Of a stretch of DNA of 64,000 nucleotides, positions 38,890 to 47,737 are shown one piece after another. Within the stretch, counting starts at the first letter, position 1. Every line of letters begins with the position of its first letter. Location of the stretch: positions 1,178,001 to 1,242,000 of the forward strand of contig NZ_CP056122.1 in the NCBI RefSeq assembly GCF_018219455.1, given 5' to 3'. The stretch is from Moritella sp. 5 (lineage in GTDB: Bacteria > Pseudomonadota > Gammaproteobacteria > Enterobacterales > Moritellaceae). A program made the translations under genes and the position numbers. The notes beneath the pieces are model-generated. The model was not told the origin of the DNA. It saw only the letters and a program-made list of their open reading frames with translations, and did no database searches.

Positions 38890-39519
38890 ATGTCACTTGA
38901 GTCTGCAATTACATTTTTTATCGCGATATTTATTTTTGGTATCACACCTGGACCGGGTGTATTCGCGATCTTGGCGCGAGCCATGGTCGATGGCCCCAAA
39001 AAATGTATCATGCTCGCAATGGGGATGATTGGTAGTGATGTGCTTTATCTAATATTGGCCTGTTTGGGTCTTGCTACCATTGCTGAGAACTGGTCCGAAG
39101 TATTCACCGCTATTCGTTATTTAGGTGCCAGTTATCTGATTTATCTTGGTTATAAAATGCTGAAAGCCTTACCTCAGATTAAAAGTGACATTCAAGCTGA
39201 AACAACAGCGCAGAAAGAAAAAGCAATGTTAGCGAGTTTTACCCAAGGCTTTTTAATTTCAGCCTCAAACCCGAAAGTGATCTTGTTTTATATTTCATTT
39301 TTGCCAACGTTTATCGATCTGACCGTACTAACGGCGCAAGATATTGCGTTAGTATCCGTTTTGTCATCGATTGCCTTGATGTCTGGGTTGATGTTGATCG
39401 CTTTAGGTGCGAGTCGAATGGCTGGAATGCTAAAGACACCAGTGGCACATCAGCGATTAAACCGAGGCGCTGGTAGCATTATGATCGCAGCAGGTGCGTA
39501 CTTGGCCATAAGTAAGTAA
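38890..39519 (+). CDS. LysE/RhtB-family exporter
   Basis: 209 residues, six hydrophobic segments, family motif TPGPGVFAILARAM at residues 18-31. It probably exports an amino acid or related metabolite. The next gene starts 35 bases later, so the two may form an operon. Confidence 0.9.
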   Translation: MSLESAITFFIAIFIFGITPGPGVFAILARAMVDGPKKCIMLAMGMIGSDVLYLILACLGLATIAENWSEVFTAIRYLGASYLIYLGYKMLKALPQIKSDIQAETTAQKEKAMLASFTQGFLISASNPKVILFYISFLPTFIDLTVLTAQDIALVSVLSSIALMSGLMLIALGASRMAGMLKTPVAHQRLNRGAGSIMIAAGAYLAISK

Positions 39520-39554
39520 TATTAAGTTTATCTACAACAATAAAAGAAAACACG

Positions 39555-40145
39555 ATGAAAATTTTAGCTTTGGTATTTGATGATTATGAAACGTTGGATT
39601 TACATGGGCCAATTGAGATGTTTGGCCATATGGAAAATGTAGAAATAAAACTCGTTGGTTCTAAATATATAACGAGAAGCTACCAAGGACCGAGAGTCGT
39701 TACAGATGCTAATTTAGATGCTGTGACTCCATGTGATCTGCTTATTATTCCTGGTGGTTTAGGAACTCGAAAGTTGATCGAAGATCAAACATTGATGATC
39801 TGGTTACAAAAACAGGAAAAAGTGTCCGCAAAGGTGTTTTCTATTTGTACTGGTTCTGCTTTATTGGCTCAAGCGGGCATATTGGACGGGATCCAAGCGA
39901 CGACAAACAAGATGGCTTATAATTGGGTGACGAGCTTATCAAATAAAGTGCATTGGCAGCCTAGTGCTCGCTGGGTTGATGATGGTAAGTTTTTGACTTC
40001 TTCAGGTGTCTCTGCGGGTACTGATGCCGCACTTTTTTATATACAGCACCTCAAAGGTAAGTCTGAGGCTAAACGTATTGAACATTTGACTGAGTATCAG
40101 TGGAATGACGATGCGAATAATGACCCTTATGCCGTTATGATCTGA
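39555..40145 (+). CDS. DJ-1/PfpI-family protein
   Basis: 196 residues. The nucleophile-elbow cysteine lies in FSICTGSALLAQAG, and a Glu near residue 20 (GPIEMFG) supplies the usual partner. This subgroup resembles isonitrile hydratase-like and AraC-linked DJ-1 proteins. A few bases upstream is the end of a LysE exporter. Function is not certain. Confidence 0.87.
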   Translation: MKILALVFDDYETLDLHGPIEMFGHMENVEIKLVGSKYITRSYQGPRVVTDANLDAVTPCDLLIIPGGLGTRKLIEDQTLMIWLQKQEKVSAKVFSICTGSALLAQAGILDGIQATTNKMAYNWVTSLSNKVHWQPSARWVDDGKFLTSSGVSAGTDAALFYIQHLKGKSEAKRIEHLTEYQWNDDANNDPYAVMI

Positions 40146-40345
40146 AATTATTTAATCTTGTCTGTTTTGTTTGAGCAGTAATCCACCTATGATGATTAAT
40201 ATCATATTTTTTTATCTACCTTTTCTTCTAAAGTGAAAATTTCCTTGTTCTCTATGGATGCGAGGATTAGTGTAATGATAATTATTTTCATTTGCTGGTC
40301 GGTTTTTTGGCTGGGCAGTACTATTGATATCAGGTGAAGTGAATT

Positions 40346-42067
40346 ATGGATACAAATTTAAAGTTTAAAGTTAATCATTGGATTAAAAACGATCCCGATC
40401 CCCGTACTCGACAGGAATTACAGGCGCTTCTTGATATCAATAATGAAGCTGAGTTACAGCAACGATTTTCGGGTAGACTCGCATTTGGTACTGCTGGGCT
40501 GCGTGGTATTGTTGCCGCTGGTCCTATGAGAATGAATCGCTTAGTAGTGCAACAAACTTCTGCGGGTTTAGGTGCATACCTTAAACAACAGGTAAAAGAT
40601 ATTGAGATTCGAGGTGTTGTCATTGGATACGATGGCCGCCATGATTCAAAGCAGTTTGCCCACGATGCTGCAGGTGTACTCGCTGCAATGGGAATTAAAG
40701 TTTATTTGACCAGTAAGGTAGCGCCGACACCGTTAGTTGCATTTGGGGTAACTCACCTTAATGCCGCTGCGGGTATTGTCGTAACTGCTAGCCATAATCC
40801 GCCTCAGTATAATGGGTATAAGGTATATTGGGGGAACGGTACACAGATCATTCCGCCTCATGATTCAGGAATCGCAGCATGTATAGATAAGGCAGCAACA
40901 GAAAGTATTCGTTTACTGACACTTGAAGCCGCGTGTGCTGAAGGTCGACTCATTATGCTGGAGGATGATTACTATCAAAGCTACCGCCAAGGGATAAAGG
41001 ATGCGGCTGTGCTGCAGAATCATACCCGGCCAGAGTTAGTGAGCCTATCCTATACCGCCATGCATGGTGTTGGCGCCGAAATGGCCGAAACAGTGCTTAA
41101 CGATGCTGGTATATCTCAGGTTTATTCGGTGGCGTTGCAGCGAGAACCTGATGGCGATTTTCCGACAGTAAATTTTCCTAATCCTGAAGAGAAAGGAGCA
41201 ATGGACCTCGTTATTGCCGAGGCGCAGAAGTATGATGCAACGCTGGCTTGTGCTAACGATCCTGATGCGGATAGGTTTGCTGTGGCAGTGCGTACAGAGA
41301 CAGGCAAGTACCAGATGCTCACTGGCGATCAGGTCGGCGTATTATTGGGTCATTACCTCATGAATCATGCAAGTGAACATAATCGTTTAACTTGCACAAC
41401 GATTGTTTCCTCTAGTTTATTATCGAAAGTAGCAGCGAGCTTAGGTGCGACTTGTTTGACAACTCTGACTGGTTTTAAGTGGTTAACGAATGTGGCTATG
41501 GCGGAGCAAAGTGATGATAACCAGTGTCTGTTTGCCTATGAAGAAGCCTTAGGCTATATGGTTGGCTCTATGGTATGGGATAAAGATGGTTTATCTGCAC
41601 TCGTGGCATTTGCCCAGTTAACGGCAGAATTGGCTAGCCAAGGACAGACTGTTTGGGATCGGTTAGAAGAGATTTATCGTGAGCATGGGTTTCACTTAAA
41701 CACTCAGGTGAGTATAGCCCTTCAACCGACGACGCCGAACATTGGGGATTGTCTGCGTAAAAATCTACCGACAGAGATTGCTAATAAGCAGGTTTTGAGT
41801 ACGGATGATATTAGCAGCGGTCTACGAATCTTTAAAGATGGCTCTACAGAGTTAATTGATTTACCTGCTAGTGATGTGCTTATCTTCAAGTTAGCAGGTG
41901 GCTCGCGCGTTATTGTTAGGCCGTCAGGCACTGAACCTAAAATCAAATGTTATTATGAAGTGGTCGAAACCATGACCGCTGAAGATAGTTTAGATAGTGT
42001 TCAGGCTCGAGCTCAGGCCGAGATGGATGCCTTTATTTTGGTTCATCAGGCATCATTGCCTCAGTAA
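40346..42067 (+). CDS. Phosphohexomutase (phosphoglucomutase/phosphomannomutase family)
   Basis: 573 residues, in the longer PGM2/PgcA-like subgroup of alpha-D-phosphohexomutases. Active-site serine loop TASHNPPQYNGYK near 150, metal loop DPDADR near 310, sugar loop YEEALGY near 395, and phosphate-binding RPSGTEPK near 525. It interconverts hexose-1- and 6-phosphates, linking glycogen and sugar nucleotides; a link with the glgX and maltoporin genes farther on is only thematic. Confidence 0.92.
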   Translation: MDTNLKFKVNHWIKNDPDPRTRQELQALLDINNEAELQQRFSGRLAFGTAGLRGIVAAGPMRMNRLVVQQTSAGLGAYLKQQVKDIEIRGVVIGYDGRHDSKQFAHDAAGVLAAMGIKVYLTSKVAPTPLVAFGVTHLNAAAGIVVTASHNPPQYNGYKVYWGNGTQIIPPHDSGIAACIDKAATESIRLLTLEAACAEGRLIMLEDDYYQSYRQGIKDAAVLQNHTRPELVSLSYTAMHGVGAEMAETVLNDAGISQVYSVALQREPDGDFPTVNFPNPEEKGAMDLVIAEAQKYDATLACANDPDADRFAVAVRTETGKYQMLTGDQVGVLLGHYLMNHASEHNRLTCTTIVSSSLLSKVAASLGATCLTTLTGFKWLTNVAMAEQSDDNQCLFAYEEALGYMVGSMVWDKDGLSALVAFAQLTAELASQGQTVWDRLEEIYREHGFHLNTQVSIALQPTTPNIGDCLRKNLPTEIANKQVLSTDDISSGLRIFKDGSTELIDLPASDVLIFKLAGGSRVIVRPSGTEPKIKCYYEVVETMTAEDSLDSVQARAQAEMDAFILVHQASLPQ

Positions 42068-42090
42068 GTCGACTTTTATTATTATGATTT

Positions 42091-42111
42091 AGCGCACTAA
42101 TTTGGTGCGCT
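42091..42111. promoter_or_regulatory. NtrC-like enhancer site 1 upstream of nasA
   Basis: GCACTAATTTGGTGC at 42094-42108 matches the NtrC pattern GCACCA-N3-TGGTGC with one substitution and is nearly the strong E. coli glnA site. It is also part of a perfect 7-bp hairpin (42091-42097/42105-42111) that could end the preceding mutase gene, so the two readings compete. It is centred about 172 bases before the inferred nasA transcription start. Confidence 0.6.
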
Positions 42112-42123
42112 TAGCTATTTCAA

Positions 42124-42138
42124 GCACTACTATCGTCC
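42124..42138. promoter_or_regulatory. NtrC-like enhancer site 2, weaker
   Basis: GCACTACTATCGTCC keeps GCAC-TA and most of the second half. Its centre is 30 bases from site 1, about three helical turns, similar to paired NtrC sites at glnA. Weak alone; the spacing raises its value. Confidence 0.4.
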
Positions 42139-42246
42139 TTTAAAACCTTATTTCAAAGTACTAAAATTTACTGTAACCCTTATTTTCACGTATTTTAAAT
42201 ACATTTTCCTTGTGATCTACGCCTACTTCCCCCAAAACTATAGACT

Positions 42247-42262
42247 TGGCTGAATTTTTGCT
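42247..42262 (+). promoter_or_regulatory. Sigma-54 promoter of nasA
   Basis: TTGGC at 42246-42250 and TTGCT at 42258-42262 place the invariant GG (42248-42249) and GC (42260-42261) exactly ten bases apart, as the -24/-12 sigma-54 promoter requires. Transcription would begin near 42273, 32 bases before the nasA ATG. Nitrate assimilation genes are known sigma-54/NtrC targets in some enterobacteria. Confidence 0.65.
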
Positions 42263-42304
42263 TTATCTATATATAAATGAATATGCGTAAACAAGGATGA
42301 ACAT

Positions 42305-44977
42305 ATGCAGAAGCTAAAACAAATACCCAAGTGGGTTAAAACGACATGTCCTTATTGCGGTACCGGTTGTGGTGTCGAAGCGCAAGTAAATCAAGATAAT
42401 TCCGTTACTATTCGTGGTGATGAATCACACCCAACCAATTTAGGTAATCTTTGCTCTAAAGGATTAACGCTAGCCGATACCCTAGTCCCAGAAGGACGTC
42501 TTACCGAATGTTATATTCGTGGCCAAGCGCAGAGTATGGAAACCACATTAAGCTATGTTGCATCATCGTTTAACAAAGTGATTGCCGAGCACGGCCCTGA
42601 TGCTGTAGCCTTTTATGTATCGGGTCAGTTACTTACCGAAGATTACTATATTGCCAACAAATTGATGAAAGGTTTCATCGGCAGCAGTAATATTGATTCT
42701 AATTCACGTCTGTGCATGTCTTCTGCTGTTGTCGCTCATAAACGAGCTTTTGGTGAAGATGCAGTACCTGCCTGTTATGCCGATATTGAAGAAGCTGAAC
42801 ATATTTGTTTAGTGGGCTCGAATCTCGCTTGGTGTCATCCCATTTTATTCCGCCGTATTAAACAGGCTAAAATGGCAAATCCGAATTTGAAAATAACTGT
42901 CATCGACCCGCGTCGCACGGACACCTGTGATATAGCGAGTTTGCATTTAGCCATTCGACCGGGTACGGATGTCGCACTTTACAATGGTTTGTTAGAATTT
43001 CTTGATCAAGAAAATGCATGTGACCTCAATTATATCGCTCAACATACCGAAGGTTTTGAAGAAGCACTCGCGTCTGCTTATCAATCAACACCAAGTTGGG
43101 CTGAACTGGCTGAATTCTGTAATCTTGAACTCGATACCATGATGGCTTTCTTCCGTCGCTTTACTGATATTGATAAAACCTTGACGCTATTTAGTCAAGG
43201 TGTGAATCAGTCGACCAGTGGTACGAACAAAGTAAATGCAATTATTAACTGTCACTTAGCGACAGGCCGCGTTGGTAAACCGGGCGCTAGTCCATTTTCT
43301 GTGACCGGTCAGCCTAATGCCATGGGGGGCCGTGAAGTGGGTGGCCTTGCCAGTATGCTAGCCGCGCACATGGATTTTACCCCTGAAAGTCATGCACTGG
43401 TGAGTGAATTCTGGCATACCGATAAATTGGCGACAAATACTGGTGCCAAAGCCATTGATATGTTTGACCAAGTGCACGAAGGCAAGATTAAAGCAATTTG
43501 GATTATGGGTACCAATCCTGTTGTAAGCTTACCAGATTCTGACAAAATTCAGCAGGCGTTATTAAATTGCCCGCTGGTGGTTGTCTCTGATTGTATTGCT
43601 AAATCAGATACCATCGCCTGTGCCGATGTATTGTTACCTGCGCAGGGGTGGGGTGAAAAAACCGGTACCGTGACTAACTCAGAGCGCTGTATATCGCGTC
43701 AACGTGGTTTCTTACCGAGTGTGGGTGAAGCAAAAGCCGATTGGTGGTTATTAGCAGAGGTAGCCAAACGCATGGGGTTTGGTAAAGCATTTAGTTTTGA
43801 CAGCGAAGCAGACGTATTTTCTGAATATGCGCAGATGACCGGATTTAAACAAGACACTTTATCGCGAGGTTTAGATATCGCGGTATTAGCAGAACAAGAT
43901 TATCAAGAGCACCAGCCTATGCAGTGGCCAATACATGGTGATAAGTCACAAGCACGATTATTTACTGATGGCCAGTTTTCAACACCGTCAGGTAAAGCTA
44001 ATTTTATTTCGCTTTATTATAAATCAGCGGCAAGTGAAGTCTGTAAAGATTACCCCATGATCTTAAATACGGGTCGTAACCGTGACCAATGGCACAGCAT
44101 GAGCCGAACAGGGTTAGCAACAAAACTTAACGGTCATATGCCTGAACCGTTATTGTCGATTAACCCACAAGATCTCACTGAACGTGGGATCGCGGATGGC
44201 AGCTTAGTCGCGGTCGAAAGTTTACAAGGTAAGTTACTGGTACGTACACATGCCACGGTGAGTCAAAACCCGGGTGAGTTGTTTTTACCTATTCACTGGA
44301 GTCGCCAAAATGCCAGTGCAGGTGTCATTTCTAGTTTAGTGGCAGGACATACCGATCCGTTATCTGGACAGCCGGAAAACAAATATACCCCGGTGAGCGT
44401 CAGTGCGTGGTCACATTCATCTCGCGCTGCGTTATGGAGCCAACGTCGTTTACAAGTCGCTAAGATATTACCTATGGTGGATTATTGGGTTGAGCGTCGT
44501 TTAGAGCAAGGTTTCTTATATTATCTTGCGAGTGTTGCTGAGCCTGCGACTTTCTTTCAGCAATTAAAATTAGCCTTGTATAATGGCTATATGACCAAGC
44601 AAGTTGATTATAACAATGCAGCCGAACAGAAATACCGTTTTGCTATGAGCTTTCAGGACAATTTGGATGCCAGCTTAATGGTAACCCCTGCTAATGATGT
44701 TGATGATGATTCTTGGTTAACCAGCTTAACCATGTTAACGCCGGATGTCGGTTTACGTGCAACGCTAAAAGGAGAAGCGGAATCCTCGTCAAGTCGTATG
44801 ATATGTGCATGTCATCAAGTGACGGAGAATGACATTATTAAAGCCGTCGAATCAGGCGCTGATACTGTTGAAGCTGTTGGCGGTTGCAGCAAAGCGGGGA
44901 CCGGGTGTGGTTCTTGTATTCCCGAAATTAAACGGGTAATGGCAAGTTGTGAAATTGCTATTACCCTGGTTAGTTAA
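42305..44977 (+). CDS. nasA: Assimilatory nitrate reductase catalytic subunit
   Basis: 890 residues. Cytoplasmic molybdoenzyme of the NasA/NarB group that reduces nitrate to nitrite. The N-terminal [4Fe-4S] ligands are C15, C18, C22 and C50; the molybdopterin-binding domains follow to about residue 700; a C-terminal BFD-like [2Fe-2S] domain (CACHQVT … GCSKAGTGCGSC) occupies about 830-880, as in Klebsiella NasA. There is no Tat signal, matching a cytoplasmic enzyme. It stands alone: no nitrite reductase, NasB or transporter gene is adjacent in the window. A sigma-54 promoter and NtrC-like sites lie upstream. Confidence 0.93.
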   Translation: MQKLKQIPKWVKTTCPYCGTGCGVEAQVNQDNSVTIRGDESHPTNLGNLCSKGLTLADTLVPEGRLTECYIRGQAQSMETTLSYVASSFNKVIAEHGPDAVAFYVSGQLLTEDYYIANKLMKGFIGSSNIDSNSRLCMSSAVVAHKRAFGEDAVPACYADIEEAEHICLVGSNLAWCHPILFRRIKQAKMANPNLKITVIDPRRTDTCDIASLHLAIRPGTDVALYNGLLEFLDQENACDLNYIAQHTEGFEEALASAYQSTPSWAELAEFCNLELDTMMAFFRRFTDIDKTLTLFSQGVNQSTSGTNKVNAIINCHLATGRVGKPGASPFSVTGQPNAMGGREVGGLASMLAAHMDFTPESHALVSEFWHTDKLATNTGAKAIDMFDQVHEGKIKAIWIMGTNPVVSLPDSDKIQQALLNCPLVVVSDCIAKSDTIACADVLLPAQGWGEKTGTVTNSERCISRQRGFLPSVGEAKADWWLLAEVAKRMGFGKAFSFDSEADVFSEYAQMTGFKQDTLSRGLDIAVLAEQDYQEHQPMQWPIHGDKSQARLFTDGQFSTPSGKANFISLYYKSAASEVCKDYPMILNTGRNRDQWHSMSRTGLATKLNGHMPEPLLSINPQDLTERGIADGSLVAVESLQGKLLVRTHATVSQNPGELFLPIHWSRQNASAGVISSLVAGHTDPLSGQPENKYTPVSVSAWSHSSRAALWSQRRLQVAKILPMVDYWVERRLEQGFLYYLASVAEPATFFQQLKLALYNGYMTKQVDYNNAAEQKYRFAMSFQDNLDASLMVTPANDVDDDSWLTSLTMLTPDVGLRATLKGEAESSSSRMICACHQVTENDIIKAVESGADTVEAVGGCSKAGTGCGSCIPEIKRVMASCEIAITLVS

Positions 44978-44986
44978 CTCATCGGG

Positions 44987-45673
44987 TTAGTGGCTTACTG
45001 GCAGTATATAAAGGTAAATTGTCACAAAGTGGCAAGCGCTACCGAGTAACACGAATATGTGCCAAATAGCGTGGTTATACGGAATACGTTTATTGGCATA
45101 GAAGATCGCGCCAATTGAATAAGCAAGTCCACCGGCAATCAGCCAATACAGTGCGCCGGTGGCGAGTTTACCTAATAATTCATCGCCAGAAAAAACAATT
45201 AACCAACCCATAATAAGATAGAAAAACAGCGATACCTTCTTAAATCGTTCAGCCCAATAGATTTTAGCTATGATACCAAATATCGCCATTGACCAGACCA
45301 CAGCAAAGATACTCCAGCCTAATACACCACGCAACTCAATGAGCAATAGTGGGGTGTAAGTCCCAGCTATTAGCAAGAAAATAGCGCAATGGTCGAGAGT
45401 TTTTAATTTTGCTTTAGTCGCTGGATCCGTTGCATAATGGTAAGCACTTGATGCAAAAAATAATAAAAACATCGAGATGCCATAAATACTAAAACTGGTA
45501 ATACGCCAAGGATCAGCTTGTTGTATTGAGGGTACTAATAGTGCGATAAGCGCGACGATACTCAGTAATGCACCTATGATATGAGACCAAGTGTTCGCGG
45601 CTTCTTCTTTTACACTATAAGGGGCGGCTACCGTGCCTATATTCGTTATTGTTGGTGTAGCACTGTGTGGCAT
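44987..45673 (-). CDS. trhA: TrhA (hemolysin III/PAQR family) membrane protein
   Basis: 228 residues with seven membrane helices. Conserved motifs include SHIIGALLS near residue 30, DHCAIFLLIAGTYTPLLL near 93, and HAIWHIFVLLGSACHF near the end, whose His/Asp residues bind metal in PAQR proteins. The family is linked to membrane fluidity and homeostasis rather than true haemolysis. It converges with nasA; the two ends are 9 bases apart. Confidence 0.9.
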   Translation of the reverse strand: MPHSATPTITNIGTVAAPYSVKEEAANTWSHIIGALLSIVALIALLVPSIQQADPWRITSFSIYGISMFLLFFASSAYHYATDPATKAKLKTLDHCAIFLLIAGTYTPLLLIELRGVLGWSIFAVVWSMAIFGIIAKIYWAERFKKVSLFFYLIMGWLIVFSGDELLGKLATGALYWLIAGGLAYSIGAIFYANKRIPYNHAIWHIFVLLGSACHFVTIYLYILPVSH

Positions 45674-46029
45674 ACATCATCCTCGTTAGTTGTCCTATCA
45701 CTTAGGCTTACAAGTGTACGCTTAAAGTATTTTAATTTAAAGGCAATAAATGCATTCTATTTTTTTTTAATATTATAAAATGATTTTTTATAATATTAAG
45801 GACTATTATCAATGCTATACCCAAGTTACTTCTCTGATGCTATACCAGAGACGAGCAGGGCAAGCCGAACTAAGGTATCCTCGACTTCATGCCTTGAATA
45901 TTTTCTCCATTCGATTTGCTGATTGTGTATTTTGAAGTAGCTTGGGTATATATAATTGTACTTTTATTTTAAAATGAAGGTTTTAGATAGTTCGATCATT
46001 GATATCACAGGAAATAGCAGAGAATAATT
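45674..46029. other. Intergenic region containing the MITE-like element
   Basis: 356 bases between trhA and the next gene. Apart from the 135-bp inverted-repeat element at 45816-45950 it is AT-rich with a poly-T run near 45765, and presumably holds both divergent promoters. Confidence 0.5.
45816..45950. mobile_element. MITE-like element with 17-bp terminal inverted repeats
   Basis: TATACCCAAGTTACTTC (45816-45832) and GAAGTAGCTTGGGTATA (45934-45950) are inverted copies with one mismatch, enclosing 101 bases without a coding frame. Ends of this type (ACCCAAG…ACTTC) recall small repeats I have met in marine gammaproteobacteria such as Vibrio and Shewanella. A TA duplication may flank it. It contains no transposase, so it would need one in trans. 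Confidence 0.65.
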
Positions 46030-46986
46030 ATGACAGCATTGAAATTGACATTGAAAATAGTCGTGTGGGGCTTATTGATTGCAGGCGTTGTTGCTGTCGT
46101 AGGCCATTTTTATTGGTCAAAACCTCTGCAAAACTATCCTGTACTTGAGATCCAAATTCAAACATCACTACAAAATAGTGTGAAGGAAAGCTCTTCGCTG
46201 GCTCAATTTAGCGGGCAAACGTGGACGGCTAATGATAGTGGGGACGGTGCTAATTTATATCAAATAGATGAGAAAACAGGGCAGGTTATTAAACAGGTCT
46301 ATGTCAATGACGTCATCAGCTATGACTGGGAATCGTTAGCGCAAGATTCCGGTAATCTATTTGTTATGGATTGCGGTAACAACCAAGGAACCCGTGACAG
46401 TCGCACCATTATTAACATAGATACTGATGTACTTATGACAGCGGAGGACGGTTCAAGTATTGCTGCGATTAACACCACTCGTTTTTCAATGGCGGATAAA
46501 CCTGAAGAAGCGTTAACCATGTATATGCATGATTATGATTGTGAGGCGTCGGCTGTGGTTGATGAAGAACTGTGGGTTTTAAGCAAAAATTGGACGAACT
46601 TTCAAAGTCGCTTGTATCGTCTAGATTTAATTGAGATTACTAGCGGTACAGCAAGTGATAAGGTAATCCCAGTGATTCCAGACCAGACACTGAATGTGGA
46701 CGGGTTGATAACTGCGGCAGATTATAATGCTGACACAGGCCAGCTGGTTTTACTTGGTTATGATAGCAATATGATTTACAAACATCCCTTCATTTGGATT
46801 ATTCCTGTTGAAAATAAAGACTTGAATTGGGATGTTGCAAAGCGCTTTAACCTAACGCCTTACGGACAATGGGAAAGTATTCTTTGGCAAGGCGACCAGC
46901 AATTATTACTGACGGCTGAAGCCAGTTGGGGGAGTGCTGGACGTGTTGGTATTGTGACATTAAGTTCGTTAACAGTATTAGATTAA
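46030..46986 (+). CDS. Membrane-anchored periplasmic protein, possible beta-propeller, function unknown
   Basis: 318 residues. One N-terminal hydrophobic helix (about residues 9-29) anchors it in the inner membrane with the rest outside. The remainder is rich in short strands with recurring patterns such as GQTWTANDSGDGANLYQID and QLVLLGYDSN, suggesting a WD/YVTN-like propeller. Two cysteines (MDCGNN, DYDCEAS) could form a disulfide. I do not recognise a named family. It stands alone downstream of the MITE-like element. Confidence 0.6.
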   Translation: MTALKLTLKIVVWGLLIAGVVAVVGHFYWSKPLQNYPVLEIQIQTSLQNSVKESSSLAQFSGQTWTANDSGDGANLYQIDEKTGQVIKQVYVNDVISYDWESLAQDSGNLFVMDCGNNQGTRDSRTIINIDTDVLMTAEDGSSIAAINTTRFSMADKPEEALTMYMHDYDCEASAVVDEELWVLSKNWTNFQSRLYRLDLIEITSGTASDKVIPVIPDQTLNVDGLITAADYNADTGQLVLLGYDSNMIYKHPFIWIIPVENKDLNWDVAKRFNLTPYGQWESILWQGDQQLLLTAEASWGSAGRVGIVTLSSLTVLD

Positions 46987-47122
46987 TATCGCGTAAAAGA
47001 GTATTCTACTAGCGAAAATTACCAATTTGAGTGCGATATATTAGCGGACATACCACTACTATAGAGGTATAATCCTGCTGTTGATAGCGTGCTCAGCGAT
47101 TTAATGATTAGCTAGGCGCAGT

Positions 47123-47737
47123 ATGCAAGACGATTTAAAAAATAACTTACAAGATTGTTTACCAGACGATTTACACAATAAGCATCAGTATCAAGATTTG
47201 ATTCGTATTTTTAACCACACATTTTCAAGCGAATTTAATACTCAATTAGTCAAAGGTGATGATGAGCCCATATACATGCCGATGAATACTAATTTTGAAC
47301 AATATGTAAGTTGTGGCCATCACCGTATTATTTTTGCCCATGGCTTTTTTTCCAGTGGCATGCACGAAATTTCGCATTGGTTAGTGGCGGGATTAGCACG
47401 TCATCAATTGGTGGATTTTGGTTACTGGTATATTGCTGATGGTCGTAATGCGCAGCAGCAAGCTGAATTTGAAAAAGTAGAAATTGTGCCACAGGCGATT
47501 GAATGGATTATTTGTGTTGCTGCAGGTGCTAAGTATCGTGTCAGTGTAGATAACTTATCTGATATTGTTATTGACCGATTGGCTTTTCAGCACAAGATCC
47601 ACAAGCAAGTACAAATCTATTTCGAAAAAGGCTTATCAACGCGCACGCAAGCTTTGGTCGCTGCACTACAAGCGTTTTACAAAACCAAACCGCTAACATT
47701 AGCAGATTTTGATTATCGAGGTATGTATGAATGCTAA
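47123..47737 (+). CDS. epmC: Elongation factor P hydroxylase
   Basis: 204 residues. EpmC hydroxylates the beta-lysylated lysine of EF-P, finishing the modification that helps ribosomes through polyproline. The metal-binding HEISHW motif near residue 88 and FDDLI-like family pattern are clear. It is about 20 residues longer than in E. coli at the N-terminus. The next gene overlaps its end by 11 bases. The same neighbourhood (yfcL–epmC) is known in E. coli. Confidence 0.92.
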   Translation: MQDDLKNNLQDCLPDDLHNKHQYQDLIRIFNHTFSSEFNTQLVKGDDEPIYMPMNTNFEQYVSCGHHRIIFAHGFFSSGMHEISHWLVAGLARHQLVDFGYWYIADGRNAQQQAEFEKVEIVPQAIEWIICVAAGAKYRVSVDNLSDIVIDRLAFQHKIHKQVQIYFEKGLSTRTQALVAALQAFYKTKPLTLADFDYRGMYEC

